Shown piece after piece: positions 44,971 through 52,095 of a stretch of DNA of 64,000 nucleotides. The stretch comes from Marinimicrobium locisalis. GTDB taxonomy: Bacteria; Pseudomonadota; Gammaproteobacteria; Pseudomonadales; Cellvibrionaceae. The DNA is taken from NCBI RefSeq assembly GCF_039822625.1, contig NZ_JBDLLG010000001.1, forward strand, positions 186,001-250,000. The letters are read 5' to 3'. Each line of letters starts with the position of its first letter. The first letter of the stretch is position 1. A program made the position numbers and the translations under genes. The notes below the pieces were generated by a model, which saw only the letters and a program-made list of their open reading frames with translations, ran no database searches and was not told the DNA's origin.

Positions 44971-46002
44971 ATGGTCGCCAGTTCGATCCTGGAGAAAGCG
45001 TGGTACGACGGTAGCCGCTGGGTGCAGGTGCTGCGACCGGTGAGCTGGCTGTTTACCCGGCTGGCCGCCCGGCGCCGCGAGCGCCTGAGTGCCGAGGCAC
45101 AGGCTGCCGGTGTACCGGTCGTCATCGTGGGCAACATTAGCGTCGGTGGCACGGGCAAAACGCCACTGATCATCGCGCTGGTTAAACGCCTGCAACAGGA
45201 GGGCTATCGCCCCGGCGTTATCAGCCGAGGCTACGGGGGCCGCGCGCCGAGCTACCCGTTGATGGTGGAGCGGGACACCGCTGTCGCCCACAGTGGCGAT
45301 GAACCGGCGGCCATCGCCCGAGCCACCGGCTGCCCGGTTTGCGTCAGCCCGGACCGGGTGCTCGCCGCCAAGGAGCTCAATGTCAAAGGCTGCGATGTCA
45401 TCCTCAGTGACGACGGCCTACAGCACTACCGCCTGGCGAGAGACCTGGAAATAGCGGTGGTCGATGGCGAACGGGCCTTCGGCAACGGCTTCTGCCTGCC
45501 CGCCGGCCCCCTGCGCGAACCCATCGGACGGTTAAATAGCGTGGACTGGGTGATCGTCAACGGCGCCCTGGAAAAGGTTAAGCGCCAGGCGGTGGACACC
45601 GATACCCCCATGCACGTGATGAAAGTCGAACCCGATGCGTGGCACTCGGTGGCGGACGAGCATGAACATCCGCTTTCCACCTTCCAGGCCGGCCAACCGG
45701 TTCACGCCGTGGCGGGCATCGGCCACCCGGAACGGTTTTTCCAAACGCTGGCGGACATGGGCTTAAACCCCCATTGCCACCGTTTCCCGGATCACTACGC
45801 CTATCGTCCCCAGGACTTGCGCCTGGAGCCGCCCCTGCCGCTGGTTATGACGGCGAAGGATGCGGTGAAGTGCCAACCCTTTGCGGAACCCAACTGGTGG
45901 TATCTTTCAGTCAGCGCCGGGCTTTCCGACGCTTTCTGGGAAACATTCCTGCCCCGCGTTCAAACGCTGGTACAGCATTCAACCCGGACTCCCGACCCAT
46001 GA
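44971..46002 (+). CDS. lpxK: tetraacyldisaccharide 4'-kinase LpxK
   Basis: The 343-residue enzyme phosphorylates the lipid A precursor at the 4' position. It has the P-loop VGNISVGGTGKTPLIIAL near residue 55, SRGYGG, SGDEP, ILSDDGLQHYRLARD and PAGPLREP, all typical of LpxK. An N-terminal hydrophobic helix should associate it with the inner membrane. Its stop overlaps the kdsB start (ATGA at 45999-46002). No Trm112-like gene lies between the two, unlike in Pseudomonas. Confidence 0.95.
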   Translation: MVASSILEKAWYDGSRWVQVLRPVSWLFTRLAARRRERLSAEAQAAGVPVVIVGNISVGGTGKTPLIIALVKRLQQEGYRPGVISRGYGGRAPSYPLMVERDTAVAHSGDEPAAIARATGCPVCVSPDRVLAAKELNVKGCDVILSDDGLQHYRLARDLEIAVVDGERAFGNGFCLPAGPLREPIGRLNSVDWVIVNGALEKVKRQAVDTDTPMHVMKVEPDAWHSVADEHEHPLSTFQAGQPVHAVAGIGHPERFFQTLADMGLNPHCHRFPDHYAYRPQDLRLEPPLPLVMTAKDAVKCQPFAEPNWWYLSVSAGLSDAFWETFLPRVQTLVQHSTRTPDP

Positions 46003-46757
46003 GCTTCCACGTCATTATTCCCGCCCGCTACGCCTCCTCGCGTCTGCCCGCCAAACCGTTGAAGGGCATTGCGGGCAAACCGATGGTTCAGCATGTGTAT
46101 GAACGTGCCTGCCAGAGCGAGGCCGAGTCGGTTACCATTGCCACGGACGATGCGCGCATTCAAACCGCCGCCGAGGCTTTCGGCGCGCGGGTGTGTATGA
46201 CCTCCGAGCAACATCGTTCGGGCACGGATCGGTTGCAGGAGGTGGTGGCTCAGTTGAAACTGCCGGATGAGGCGATTGTGGTCAATGTGCAGGGCGATGA
46301 ACCCTTGATTCCTCCCGCGGTCATTAATCAGGTGGCGGCGAATTTGGCCGCTGATGAGAAGGCGAGTGTGGCCACTTTGTGCGAGCCGATTGAGTCGGTG
46401 GAGGATTTTTGTAACCCGAATATTGTGAAGGTGGTGGCGGATACGGCGGGCCGGGCGTTGTATTTTAGTCGCGCGCCGATACCCTATCCGAGGGATGCGT
46501 TTGCGGGGGAGGGGCGTTATTTACCCGAGGGTTTGTCGGCCCGGCGGCATATTGGGATTTATGCGTATCGCGTGGGGTTGTTGCATCGGTTTGTTTCTTG
46601 GGATCAGGCGCCGTTGGAGCGGTTTGAGTCGTTGGAGCAGTTGCGGGTGATGTGGCAGGGTGAGGTGATTCATGTTGCTGAGGCTTGTGAGGCTGTGCCC
46701 GGAGGTGTGGATACTGAAGTGGATCTTGAACGTGTGAGGTTGCTGCTCGGGGGATAA
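45999..46757 (+). CDS. kdsB: CMP-KDO synthetase KdsB
   Basis: The 252-residue enzyme activates KDO with CTP for lipopolysaccharide core synthesis. It begins SFHVIIPARYASSRLPAKPL and has VVNVQGDEPLIPP, ATLCEPI, FSRAPIPYPRD and HIGIYAYR. Sequence agrees with KdsB throughout, but from about 46250 to the stop the codon use shifts to G/T-ending codons (GTG, GCG, GAT, TTT, TTG) compared with lpxK and ptpA on either side. The reading frame stays intact. Confidence 0.95.
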   Translation: MSFHVIIPARYASSRLPAKPLKGIAGKPMVQHVYERACQSEAESVTIATDDARIQTAAEAFGARVCMTSEQHRSGTDRLQEVVAQLKLPDEAIVVNVQGDEPLIPPAVINQVAANLAADEKASVATLCEPIESVEDFCNPNIVKVVADTAGRALYFSRAPIPYPRDAFAGEGRYLPEGLSARRHIGIYAYRVGLLHRFVSWDQAPLERFESLEQLRVMWQGEVIHVAEACEAVPGGVDTEVDLERVRLLLGG

Positions 46758-46758
46758 G

Positions 46759-46940
46759 TTTGAGTTCCGGCGGAGGAGGGGTATACACCCATTGGAGACC
46801 CGCCGTGAATACATCCCTGTAGGCTTCTCATCGGCATCCATGCCTCGGCTTTGGCTTCCTGCGTCGCCCTAACACCTACATCCATGTAGGCGTCAGAGAG
46901 TCTCCAATGGGTGTATACCCCTCCTCCGCCTCAGTGCCAA
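46759..46940. repeat. structured intergenic repeat element A
   Basis: The core is a perfect 30-bp inverted repeat (46769-46798 and 46901-46930; outer end GGCGGAGGAGGGGTATACAC) around a 102-base interior. The interior contains three small hairpins: TACA-TCCC-TGTA (46810-46821), GGCA-TCCA-TGCC (46833-46844) and CCTACA-TCCA-TGTAGG (46875-46890). Left and right flanks TTTGAGTTCCG and TCAGTGCCA recur at element B. Bases 46820-46905 are identical, inverted, to 57804-57889. On the minus strand the loops read GGGA, TGGA and TGGA. No protein is encoded. Confidence 0.85.
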
Positions 46941-46990
46941 CGTCGAGCTTTGTAGTCTGAGTCGCGAAAAGAAATGACACACTTGATGGA

Positions 46991-47122
46991 TGGCACTGAG
47001 CATAGAGGGGCGAATACCCTTTCGGGGGCGTTAGTCGCCATGGATGGCGCACTAATGAGCGCACATGGATGTGCTTGTAGCGTACCCCGAAAGGGTATTC
47101 GCCCCTCTATGCGGAACTCAAA
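46991..47122. repeat. structured intergenic repeat element B (inverted relative to A)
   Basis: A perfect 28-bp inverted repeat (47000-47027 and 47085-47112; outer end GCATAGAGGGGCGAATACCC) encloses 57 bases with two hairpins: CGCCA-TGGA-TGGCG (47036-47049) and GCACA-TGGA-TGTGC (47061-47074). Its outer flanks are TGGCACTGA on the left and CGGAACTCAAA on the right, the reverse complements of the flanks of element A. The whole kdsB-ptpA spacer therefore reads as two head-to-head units of one family. It ends 54 bases before the ptpA start. Confidence 0.85.
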
Positions 47123-47176
47123 AAGAACCACCAAATTGCACGTTCAAAAAGTGAGCACAACAAAGAAGGTTTTGTA

Positions 47177-47650
47177 ATGGCTGTTAATGTACTGTTCGTC
47201 TGTCTGGGAAATATCTGTCGTTCACCGACCGCTCATGGGATATTTGAGCAGAAAGTGAAAGACGCCGGACTGCAAGACGAAATTGTGATCGACTCCGCCG
47301 GCACCGGTGGGTGGCATATTGGCAAAGGCCCCGACGCCAGAGCCAGCCAGTTTGCACTGGACAGAGGCTACGACCTCAGCCACCTGCGCGCGCGGCAAAC
47401 CGACCCCAGCGACTTCCTGACCTACCAGTATATCCTCGCCATGGACCACGCCAACCTCGCCGACCTAGAGCGGATGAAACCGCCCAGCTACAAAGGCCAT
47501 TTGGGACTGTTCCTCGACTTTGGCAACAACCCCAAATACCGCGAAGTGCCCGACCCCTACTACGGCGGTGACGAAGGCTTCCAACTCGTGCTCGACCTCG
47601 TCGAAAGCGCCTGCGACGGGCTGTTGCTCGACATTCGCCAACAACTGTAA
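47177..47650 (+). CDS. low molecular weight protein-tyrosine phosphatase
   Basis: The 157-residue enzyme has the catalytic loop VCLGNICRSPTAHG near residue 8, where Cys is the nucleophile, and the general-acid Asp in VPDPYYGG. LMW-PTPs remove phosphate from tyrosine on proteins, often controlling polysaccharide export. It corresponds to the ptpA-like gene between kdsB and murB in Pseudomonas. AAGG occurs shortly before ATG 47177. Its leader contains repeat element B. Codons are strongly C-ending, in contrast to the end of kdsB. Confidence 0.92.
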   Translation: MAVNVLFVCLGNICRSPTAHGIFEQKVKDAGLQDEIVIDSAGTGGWHIGKGPDARASQFALDRGYDLSHLRARQTDPSDFLTYQYILAMDHANLADLERMKPPSYKGHLGLFLDFGNNPKYREVPDPYYGGDEGFQLVLDLVESACDGLLLDIRQQL

Positions 47651-47667
47651 ACCGGGCCCGCCACATC

Positions 47668-48687
47668 GTGAACCTACAAACCGACGTCGACTTGCAGCCC
47701 TACAATACCCTGGCCGTGCCGGCGCGGGCAGAGTACTACGCCGAAGTGACCGAGCGTGGGCAGCTGCCCGAACTGTTGCAGTTTGCTCGGGAAAAGGCAT
47801 TGCCACTACTGGTACTCGGCGGCGGCAGCAATGTCATACTCAAAGGCGACTTTCCCGGGCTGGTGTTGCACATTCGGTTGACCGGGAAAACCCTGGTGGA
47901 CGAAGACCGGGACTACTACCGGCTCAAGGTCGCGGCGGGTGAGAACTGGCATGCGCTCGTCCAATATACCCTGGAGCAAGGGTACTGGGGATTGGAGAAT
48001 CTGTCGCTAATTCCCGGTTCCGTCGGGGCCGCGCCCATTCAGAATATTGGGGCTTACGGCGTGGAGCTCAAAGACGTATTTGAGCGTCTTGAAGCCGTTG
48101 ATGTCGCCACCGGCGAACTTATTGAATTCAACAAAGATGATTGTGCCTTTGGTTACCGGGACAGTCTGTTCAAGCGCGAGGGTCGGGACCGTTACGTTAT
48201 TGTCTCCGTCACGCTGCGGTTATTGCGCCAGCCTCACTTGAAGGTGACTTATCCATCGTTGCGCGAGGCGCTGGCCTCTGTGCCGCTCGAGGCGCTCACC
48301 CCTCGGGACGTTGGTCGTGCGGTGTGTGCCATTCGCCAGAGCAAGTTGCCGGACCCCATGGCGATTCCCAACGTCGGTAGCTTTTTTAAGAACCCGTTGG
48401 TCGGACTTGATCAGTTTATGGAGTTGCAGATGCATCACCCGGGGTTGGTGTCCTATCCGGTGGACGCCCGGCACGTGAAACTCGCGGCGGGGTGGTTGAT
48501 TGATCGGGCCGGGTGGAAAGGCGTTCAGCGGGGGCCGGTGGCGGTGCACTCGGAGCAGGCTCTGGTGTTGACCAACCCGGGCCGTGCCCCCGGGGCAAAG
48601 GTGTTGGCCCTGGCCGAAGAAATTCGCCACTCCATCGCCGCCGAATACAACGTGGACCTGGAAGCGGAGCCGCGCGTTTATCCCTAA
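47668..48687 (+). CDS. murB: UDP-N-acetylenolpyruvoylglucosamine reductase MurB
   Basis: The 339-residue flavoenzyme completes UDP-MurNAc synthesis for peptidoglycan. Features are the N-terminal NTLAVPARAEYYAEV, FAD-binding LGGGSNVILKGDFPG, GLENLSLIPGSVGAAPIQNI and NVGSFFKNP. The proton-donor Ser in GSFFKNP and the final Glu in EAEPRVYP are in place. It is the E. coli-like (type I) MurB. It starts with GTG 47668, 17 bases after the phosphatase stop. Confidence 0.95.
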   Translation: MNLQTDVDLQPYNTLAVPARAEYYAEVTERGQLPELLQFAREKALPLLVLGGGSNVILKGDFPGLVLHIRLTGKTLVDEDRDYYRLKVAAGENWHALVQYTLEQGYWGLENLSLIPGSVGAAPIQNIGAYGVELKDVFERLEAVDVATGELIEFNKDDCAFGYRDSLFKREGRDRYVIVSVTLRLLRQPHLKVTYPSLREALASVPLEALTPRDVGRAVCAIRQSKLPDPMAIPNVGSFFKNPLVGLDQFMELQMHHPGLVSYPVDARHVKLAAGWLIDRAGWKGVQRGPVAVHSEQALVLTNPGRAPGAKVLALAEEIRHSIAAEYNVDLEAEPRVYP

Positions 48688-48712
48688 GCGCCAGCTCGCT
48701 CGGAAACGCCGG

Positions 48713-51070
48713 TTAATACAGCTCCACGACCACCCGGAAGCCCACGGTGCCGTCACGGAAGTCGGGAGGCCTGCCGGTGCGATGATGGGAGGCGATGTCA
48801 CCGACGGAGTCCGCCAGGGAGCCGCCCCGGACGGTCCGTTCGGGGCAGTCGCTGGATAACAGCGGGTCGCCGTTCAAGGGAATTTCCAGCAAGTGGTTCC
48901 GGTAGCAGTCCCGAGTCCACTCCGCGACGTTGCCGGCGGTATCATGCAGGCCGAAATCGTTTGCGGGGTAGGAGCCGACCGGCGCGCTTTTGCTGGAAAA
49001 CAAGCCGGTGTATTCGCTGTTGCAACCCCGGCGGCAGTTAGCCAGGCCCTCGGCGTCCGCTCCCGCTTCGCCCCACCAAAACGTACTCTCCGTGCCCGCC
49101 CGCGCCGCATATTCCCATTCGGATTCGCTCGGAAGGCGGTAGTGCTTTCCGGTCATCTCGCTCAGCCATTGGGTGTAGGCCCGGGCATCGTTCCAGCTGA
49201 CGTTAATCACCGGTCGGTTGTCGCGCCCCCAGTTGTTATCATCGGGCAGGTTTCGCCCCGTGTCTTCGGCGAATTTGGCAAAATCCGAGAAGGTAATTTC
49301 GAATCGGCTGATGGCGAAGGCGCGGGGAATACGGATAGAGCGCTTGGGCATGCTGCGGCTATCCAACTTGCTGCCCATGGTATAGCGTCCGGCCGGCACA
49401 ATGATCATTTCGGGCCCCCGCCCGCCGCTGTTGAGCTTATTAAAAAAATTCGCGCCAGCCACTGGGGTTTTGCGCAAGCGCACATCCAGGCTGAGGGCTT
49501 CGTCTTCTATCTCAACCCATTGGGTGTCCGTATCGTACCCTTGGTGGCTGGTTTCTATGTGGTAGCGCCCCGGTAACAGGGGGATGCCTGGGTAGTAACG
49601 CTCGACAATATTGAGAATGCGCACGCGCGCGTTTTCCGGCGAGGGCTGGACTCGCAGCTCGTAGCGCGGGGGCGGGGCCGAAGCGCTGTCGGTTGGCGCT
49701 TCGGTGTCGGTTCCTTCCCGGGGCATGGGCTCCAGCAGCTCGGGTGTCATTGCCTCTTGTTTCAGTACCAGCGGCGTGGTGGGAAGCGGTTGTGCACGGT
49801 GGGGGCGAGAGGGCGGTTCCTCGGGTGTGACCACGGAGGGAATCAGCACGTTGGCCGTGACCTGGGCGGTGTTCGCCACGGGCGCAGGCAGAAATCGCTC
49901 TCCGGGCAGTTCCCACTGGCTCAGCGCCAGACTAAAGGCCCCCCAGATGATAGCCACCATCAGTCCCAAGGTCAGCGCCCGGGAAAGCACTCGTCCCCGG
50001 GCGAATGAGTGATAATGGGCCGCCTGCTGCACCTGGGTGGACACCACCGTGGTGCGCTCCTGGGCTTTGGGCACCGGCCCCTTGATTTCCGTCACTCGAA
50101 TTCTTGGGTGCCGGTAGAGTCCGCGCCGGGGCGTCCAACGCAGGGAGCAGGCCGCCTGCCAGTAGCTTTTCAGTTGCTCCTGCAGCGCTCCGATGCTGGT
50201 GGATAGCAGGGCGCGCACGAGCGACAGCAGCTGAACCCGAGTGGACTGAGTGCTGGTAATGTAGGTTGGCGGCAGGCCGGCGGTGCCATCCAGGTTATCA
50301 ATGGCCTGGACCAGATCCCGCCCGCGCTGAAAGCGATTGTCCGGATCTTTGGCCAGCAGTTGGTTCAGAATTTTCTGATAGCTCTGGTACTGCGGTGGCA
50401 ACTTGGGAATGGGGGCGGTCAGGTGTTTGATGGCAATGGCGACCGCCTCGTCAGCCTGGTAAGGCACTTGACCGGTCAGCATTTCAAAGAATACCACCCC
50501 GAGGCTGTAAATATCCGCCCGGCCGTCCACCGGTTTGCCCCGGGTCTGTTCGGGGCTCATGTAGTGCGGCGTGCCCACCACCGTGCCGGCGTTGGTCATG
50601 CGCGAGGCGCTGCTGACGGTTTTGGCCACACCGAAGTCGGACAGTACCGCCGAGTTGTCCTCTCGAAACAGAATGTTTTCCGGCTTAATGTCCCGGTGGA
50701 TGTAGCCTTTCTCGTGGGCGTGGTCCAGGGCGCCGGCGATCTCCCGGGTGATTCGAAGCACCTCCGGGGTGCTCAGGCCCGTGGCCATTTTTTCGTGAAT
50801 GGAACCGCCGGACAGGTAGTCCATGGCGATGTAATTCAGGCTTTTGTAGCGGCCTATGTCATAAATGGAGACGATATTCGGGTGAGACAGCTGCCCGACA
50901 ATATTCGCCTCGCGCTGGAAGCGCTCGCTGAATACCGGGTCGCCATTGAGCGCCGGCGACATCACCTTCAAGGCGACTTCGCGTCCGACGCTCAACTGGA
51001 TCGCCAGGTAGACACTGGACATGCCCCCCTGATTGATCTTGCGAATGATCCGGTAGCCGGGGATATGCAT
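48713..51070 (-). CDS. Ser/Thr protein kinase with C-terminal FGE-sulfatase domain
   Basis: The 785-residue product has a eukaryotic-type kinase domain (about 1-270): GGMSSVYLAIQLSVGREVAL, catalytic YIHRDIKPENILF, LSDFGVAK and YMSPEQTRG. A basic linker leads to one membrane helix (LTLGLMVAIIWGAFSLAL, about residue 390), a PEGA-like stalk, and from about 550 an FGE/SUMF1-type domain (MIIVPAGRYTMGS; RLPSESEWEYAARAG; VRGGSL). The domain layout puts the kinase inside and the FGE-like domain outside. The start overlaps the PP2C stop (TAATG). Confidence 0.92.
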   Translation of the reverse strand: MHIPGYRIIRKINQGGMSSVYLAIQLSVGREVALKVMSPALNGDPVFSERFQREANIVGQLSHPNIVSIYDIGRYKSLNYIAMDYLSGGSIHEKMATGLSTPEVLRITREIAGALDHAHEKGYIHRDIKPENILFREDNSAVLSDFGVAKTVSSASRMTNAGTVVGTPHYMSPEQTRGKPVDGRADIYSLGVVFFEMLTGQVPYQADEAVAIAIKHLTAPIPKLPPQYQSYQKILNQLLAKDPDNRFQRGRDLVQAIDNLDGTAGLPPTYITSTQSTRVQLLSLVRALLSTSIGALQEQLKSYWQAACSLRWTPRRGLYRHPRIRVTEIKGPVPKAQERTTVVSTQVQQAAHYHSFARGRVLSRALTLGLMVAIIWGAFSLALSQWELPGERFLPAPVANTAQVTANVLIPSVVTPEEPPSRPHRAQPLPTTPLVLKQEAMTPELLEPMPREGTDTEAPTDSASAPPPRYELRVQPSPENARVRILNIVERYYPGIPLLPGRYHIETSHQGYDTDTQWVEIEDEALSLDVRLRKTPVAGANFFNKLNSGGRGPEMIIVPAGRYTMGSKLDSRSMPKRSIRIPRAFAISRFEITFSDFAKFAEDTGRNLPDDNNWGRDNRPVINVSWNDARAYTQWLSEMTGKHYRLPSESEWEYAARAGTESTFWWGEAGADAEGLANCRRGCNSEYTGLFSSKSAPVGSYPANDFGLHDTAGNVAEWTRDCYRNHLLEIPLNGDPLLSSDCPERTVRGGSLADSVGDIASHHRTGRPPDFRDGTVGFRVVVELY

Positions 51071-51921
51071 TAGCGGGCCACCCAGTAAAGCACGAGCGCG
51101 AGCGAGAACAGGGCGGCACCGTAGAGGGCCAGATCGGGGCCCCGCTTGCCGGTGATGTGGGGGACCCATTGCCAGAGCGTGGTCCAGCGCGAGCGCTTGC
51201 ACAGAGGCGATTGCACCAACTGGAGGGTGATGTTGTCCCGGCCGCCGGCCTCCAGGGCCGCGCGCATTAACTTGTTCACCGCCGCGCGGGGGCTGCGGCT
51301 GCGATACAGAATTCGCGCCAGGTCTGCATCATCCAGCTCATCGGTCAGGCCGTCGCTGCACAATAGCACCCACTGGTCCCGCTGCCACTGGCCGCGGACC
51401 GAGTCCACTTTCACATTCTGAAGCTCGTGGGACCCCAGGCACTGGGTGATGATGTTTTTGTCCGGGTGGCGCTCCACCTCGTCTTCGCCAATGGCGCCGG
51501 AGGCGAGCAGCATCTGCACATAGGAGTGGTCGGTGGTGAGTCGTTCCAGCCGACCACCATCATCGGTGTGAGTCCAGAGATAGGCCCGGCTGTCCCCGAC
51601 CCAGGCGACCTCATACTCGTCGCCCTCACTGTGCAGGGCCACGATGGTCGAGCCCATGCCGGGGGCGCCCTTGCCCAGGGAGGCGGCCTGCAATACCGCC
51701 CGGTGGGAGGCCTGAATCGCCTGTGTCAGGTTCTTGCTGCGCTCGTCGAGCAGCGTCTCCCGAACAATGGCGCTGGCCACTTCCCCAGCCTCGTGGCCGC
51801 CCATGCCATCGGCCACCAGCCACAGCCCGCGCTCGGGCAGGCTGAGGTAAGTGTCCTCGTTATTTTCGCGCTTGTGTCCCGCATTGGTCGCCGCGCTGTA
51901 AGCCAGGGTGGAATAGGGCAT
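51070..51921 (-). CDS. PP2C-type Ser/Thr phosphatase with membrane anchor
   Basis: The 283-residue product has the PP2C metal-binding motifs: NNEDTYLSLPERGLWLVADG near the N-terminus, GMGGHEAGE, WVGDSRAYLW, LCSDGLTDELDD and GGRDNITLQLV. A C-terminal hydrophobic segment (LALYGAALFSLALVLYWVAR) should tether it to the membrane. It presumably reverses the action of the downstream kinase, with which it shares a one-base stop/start overlap. Kinase-phosphatase pairs of this kind are also found in type VI secretion loci, but no secretion genes are here. Confidence 0.93.
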   Translation of the reverse strand: MPYSTLAYSAATNAGHKRENNEDTYLSLPERGLWLVADGMGGHEAGEVASAIVRETLLDERSKNLTQAIQASHRAVLQAASLGKGAPGMGSTIVALHSEGDEYEVAWVGDSRAYLWTHTDDGGRLERLTTDHSYVQMLLASGAIGEDEVERHPDKNIITQCLGSHELQNVKVDSVRGQWQRDQWVLLCSDGLTDELDDADLARILYRSRSPRAAVNKLMRAALEAGGRDNITLQLVQSPLCKRSRWTTLWQWVPHITGKRGPDLALYGAALFSLALVLYWVAR

Positions 51922-52095
51922 AGTAAATCCGTTGTGCCTGTCGTCGGGTGCCCGGGAATGCTAAAACACTTTGCCGTCGAAAACTACATACTGGGTCTCG
52001 GACTGGGTGCCGAATTACGCCTCGCCCACCTCAGCCACGTTGAGGTCAAGCTCGAACGGGTTCGCTCCTTCGAACGTTTTCGTAACCCGACTGGC

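Noticed and set aside
46759..47122. CRISPR array
   Set aside because: Only inverted, non-tandem repeats are present, with no regular spacers and no cas genes.
46465..47134. Several short open frames across the kdsB-ptpA repeats
   Set aside because: They arise from the inverted repeats and hairpins on both strands and have no ribosome site or domain.
48713..51921. Type VI secretion signalling locus
   Set aside because: Kinase, phosphatase and FHA proteins occur in this window, but no secretion structural genes, and the kinase carries an FGE-like domain rather than a VWA domain.
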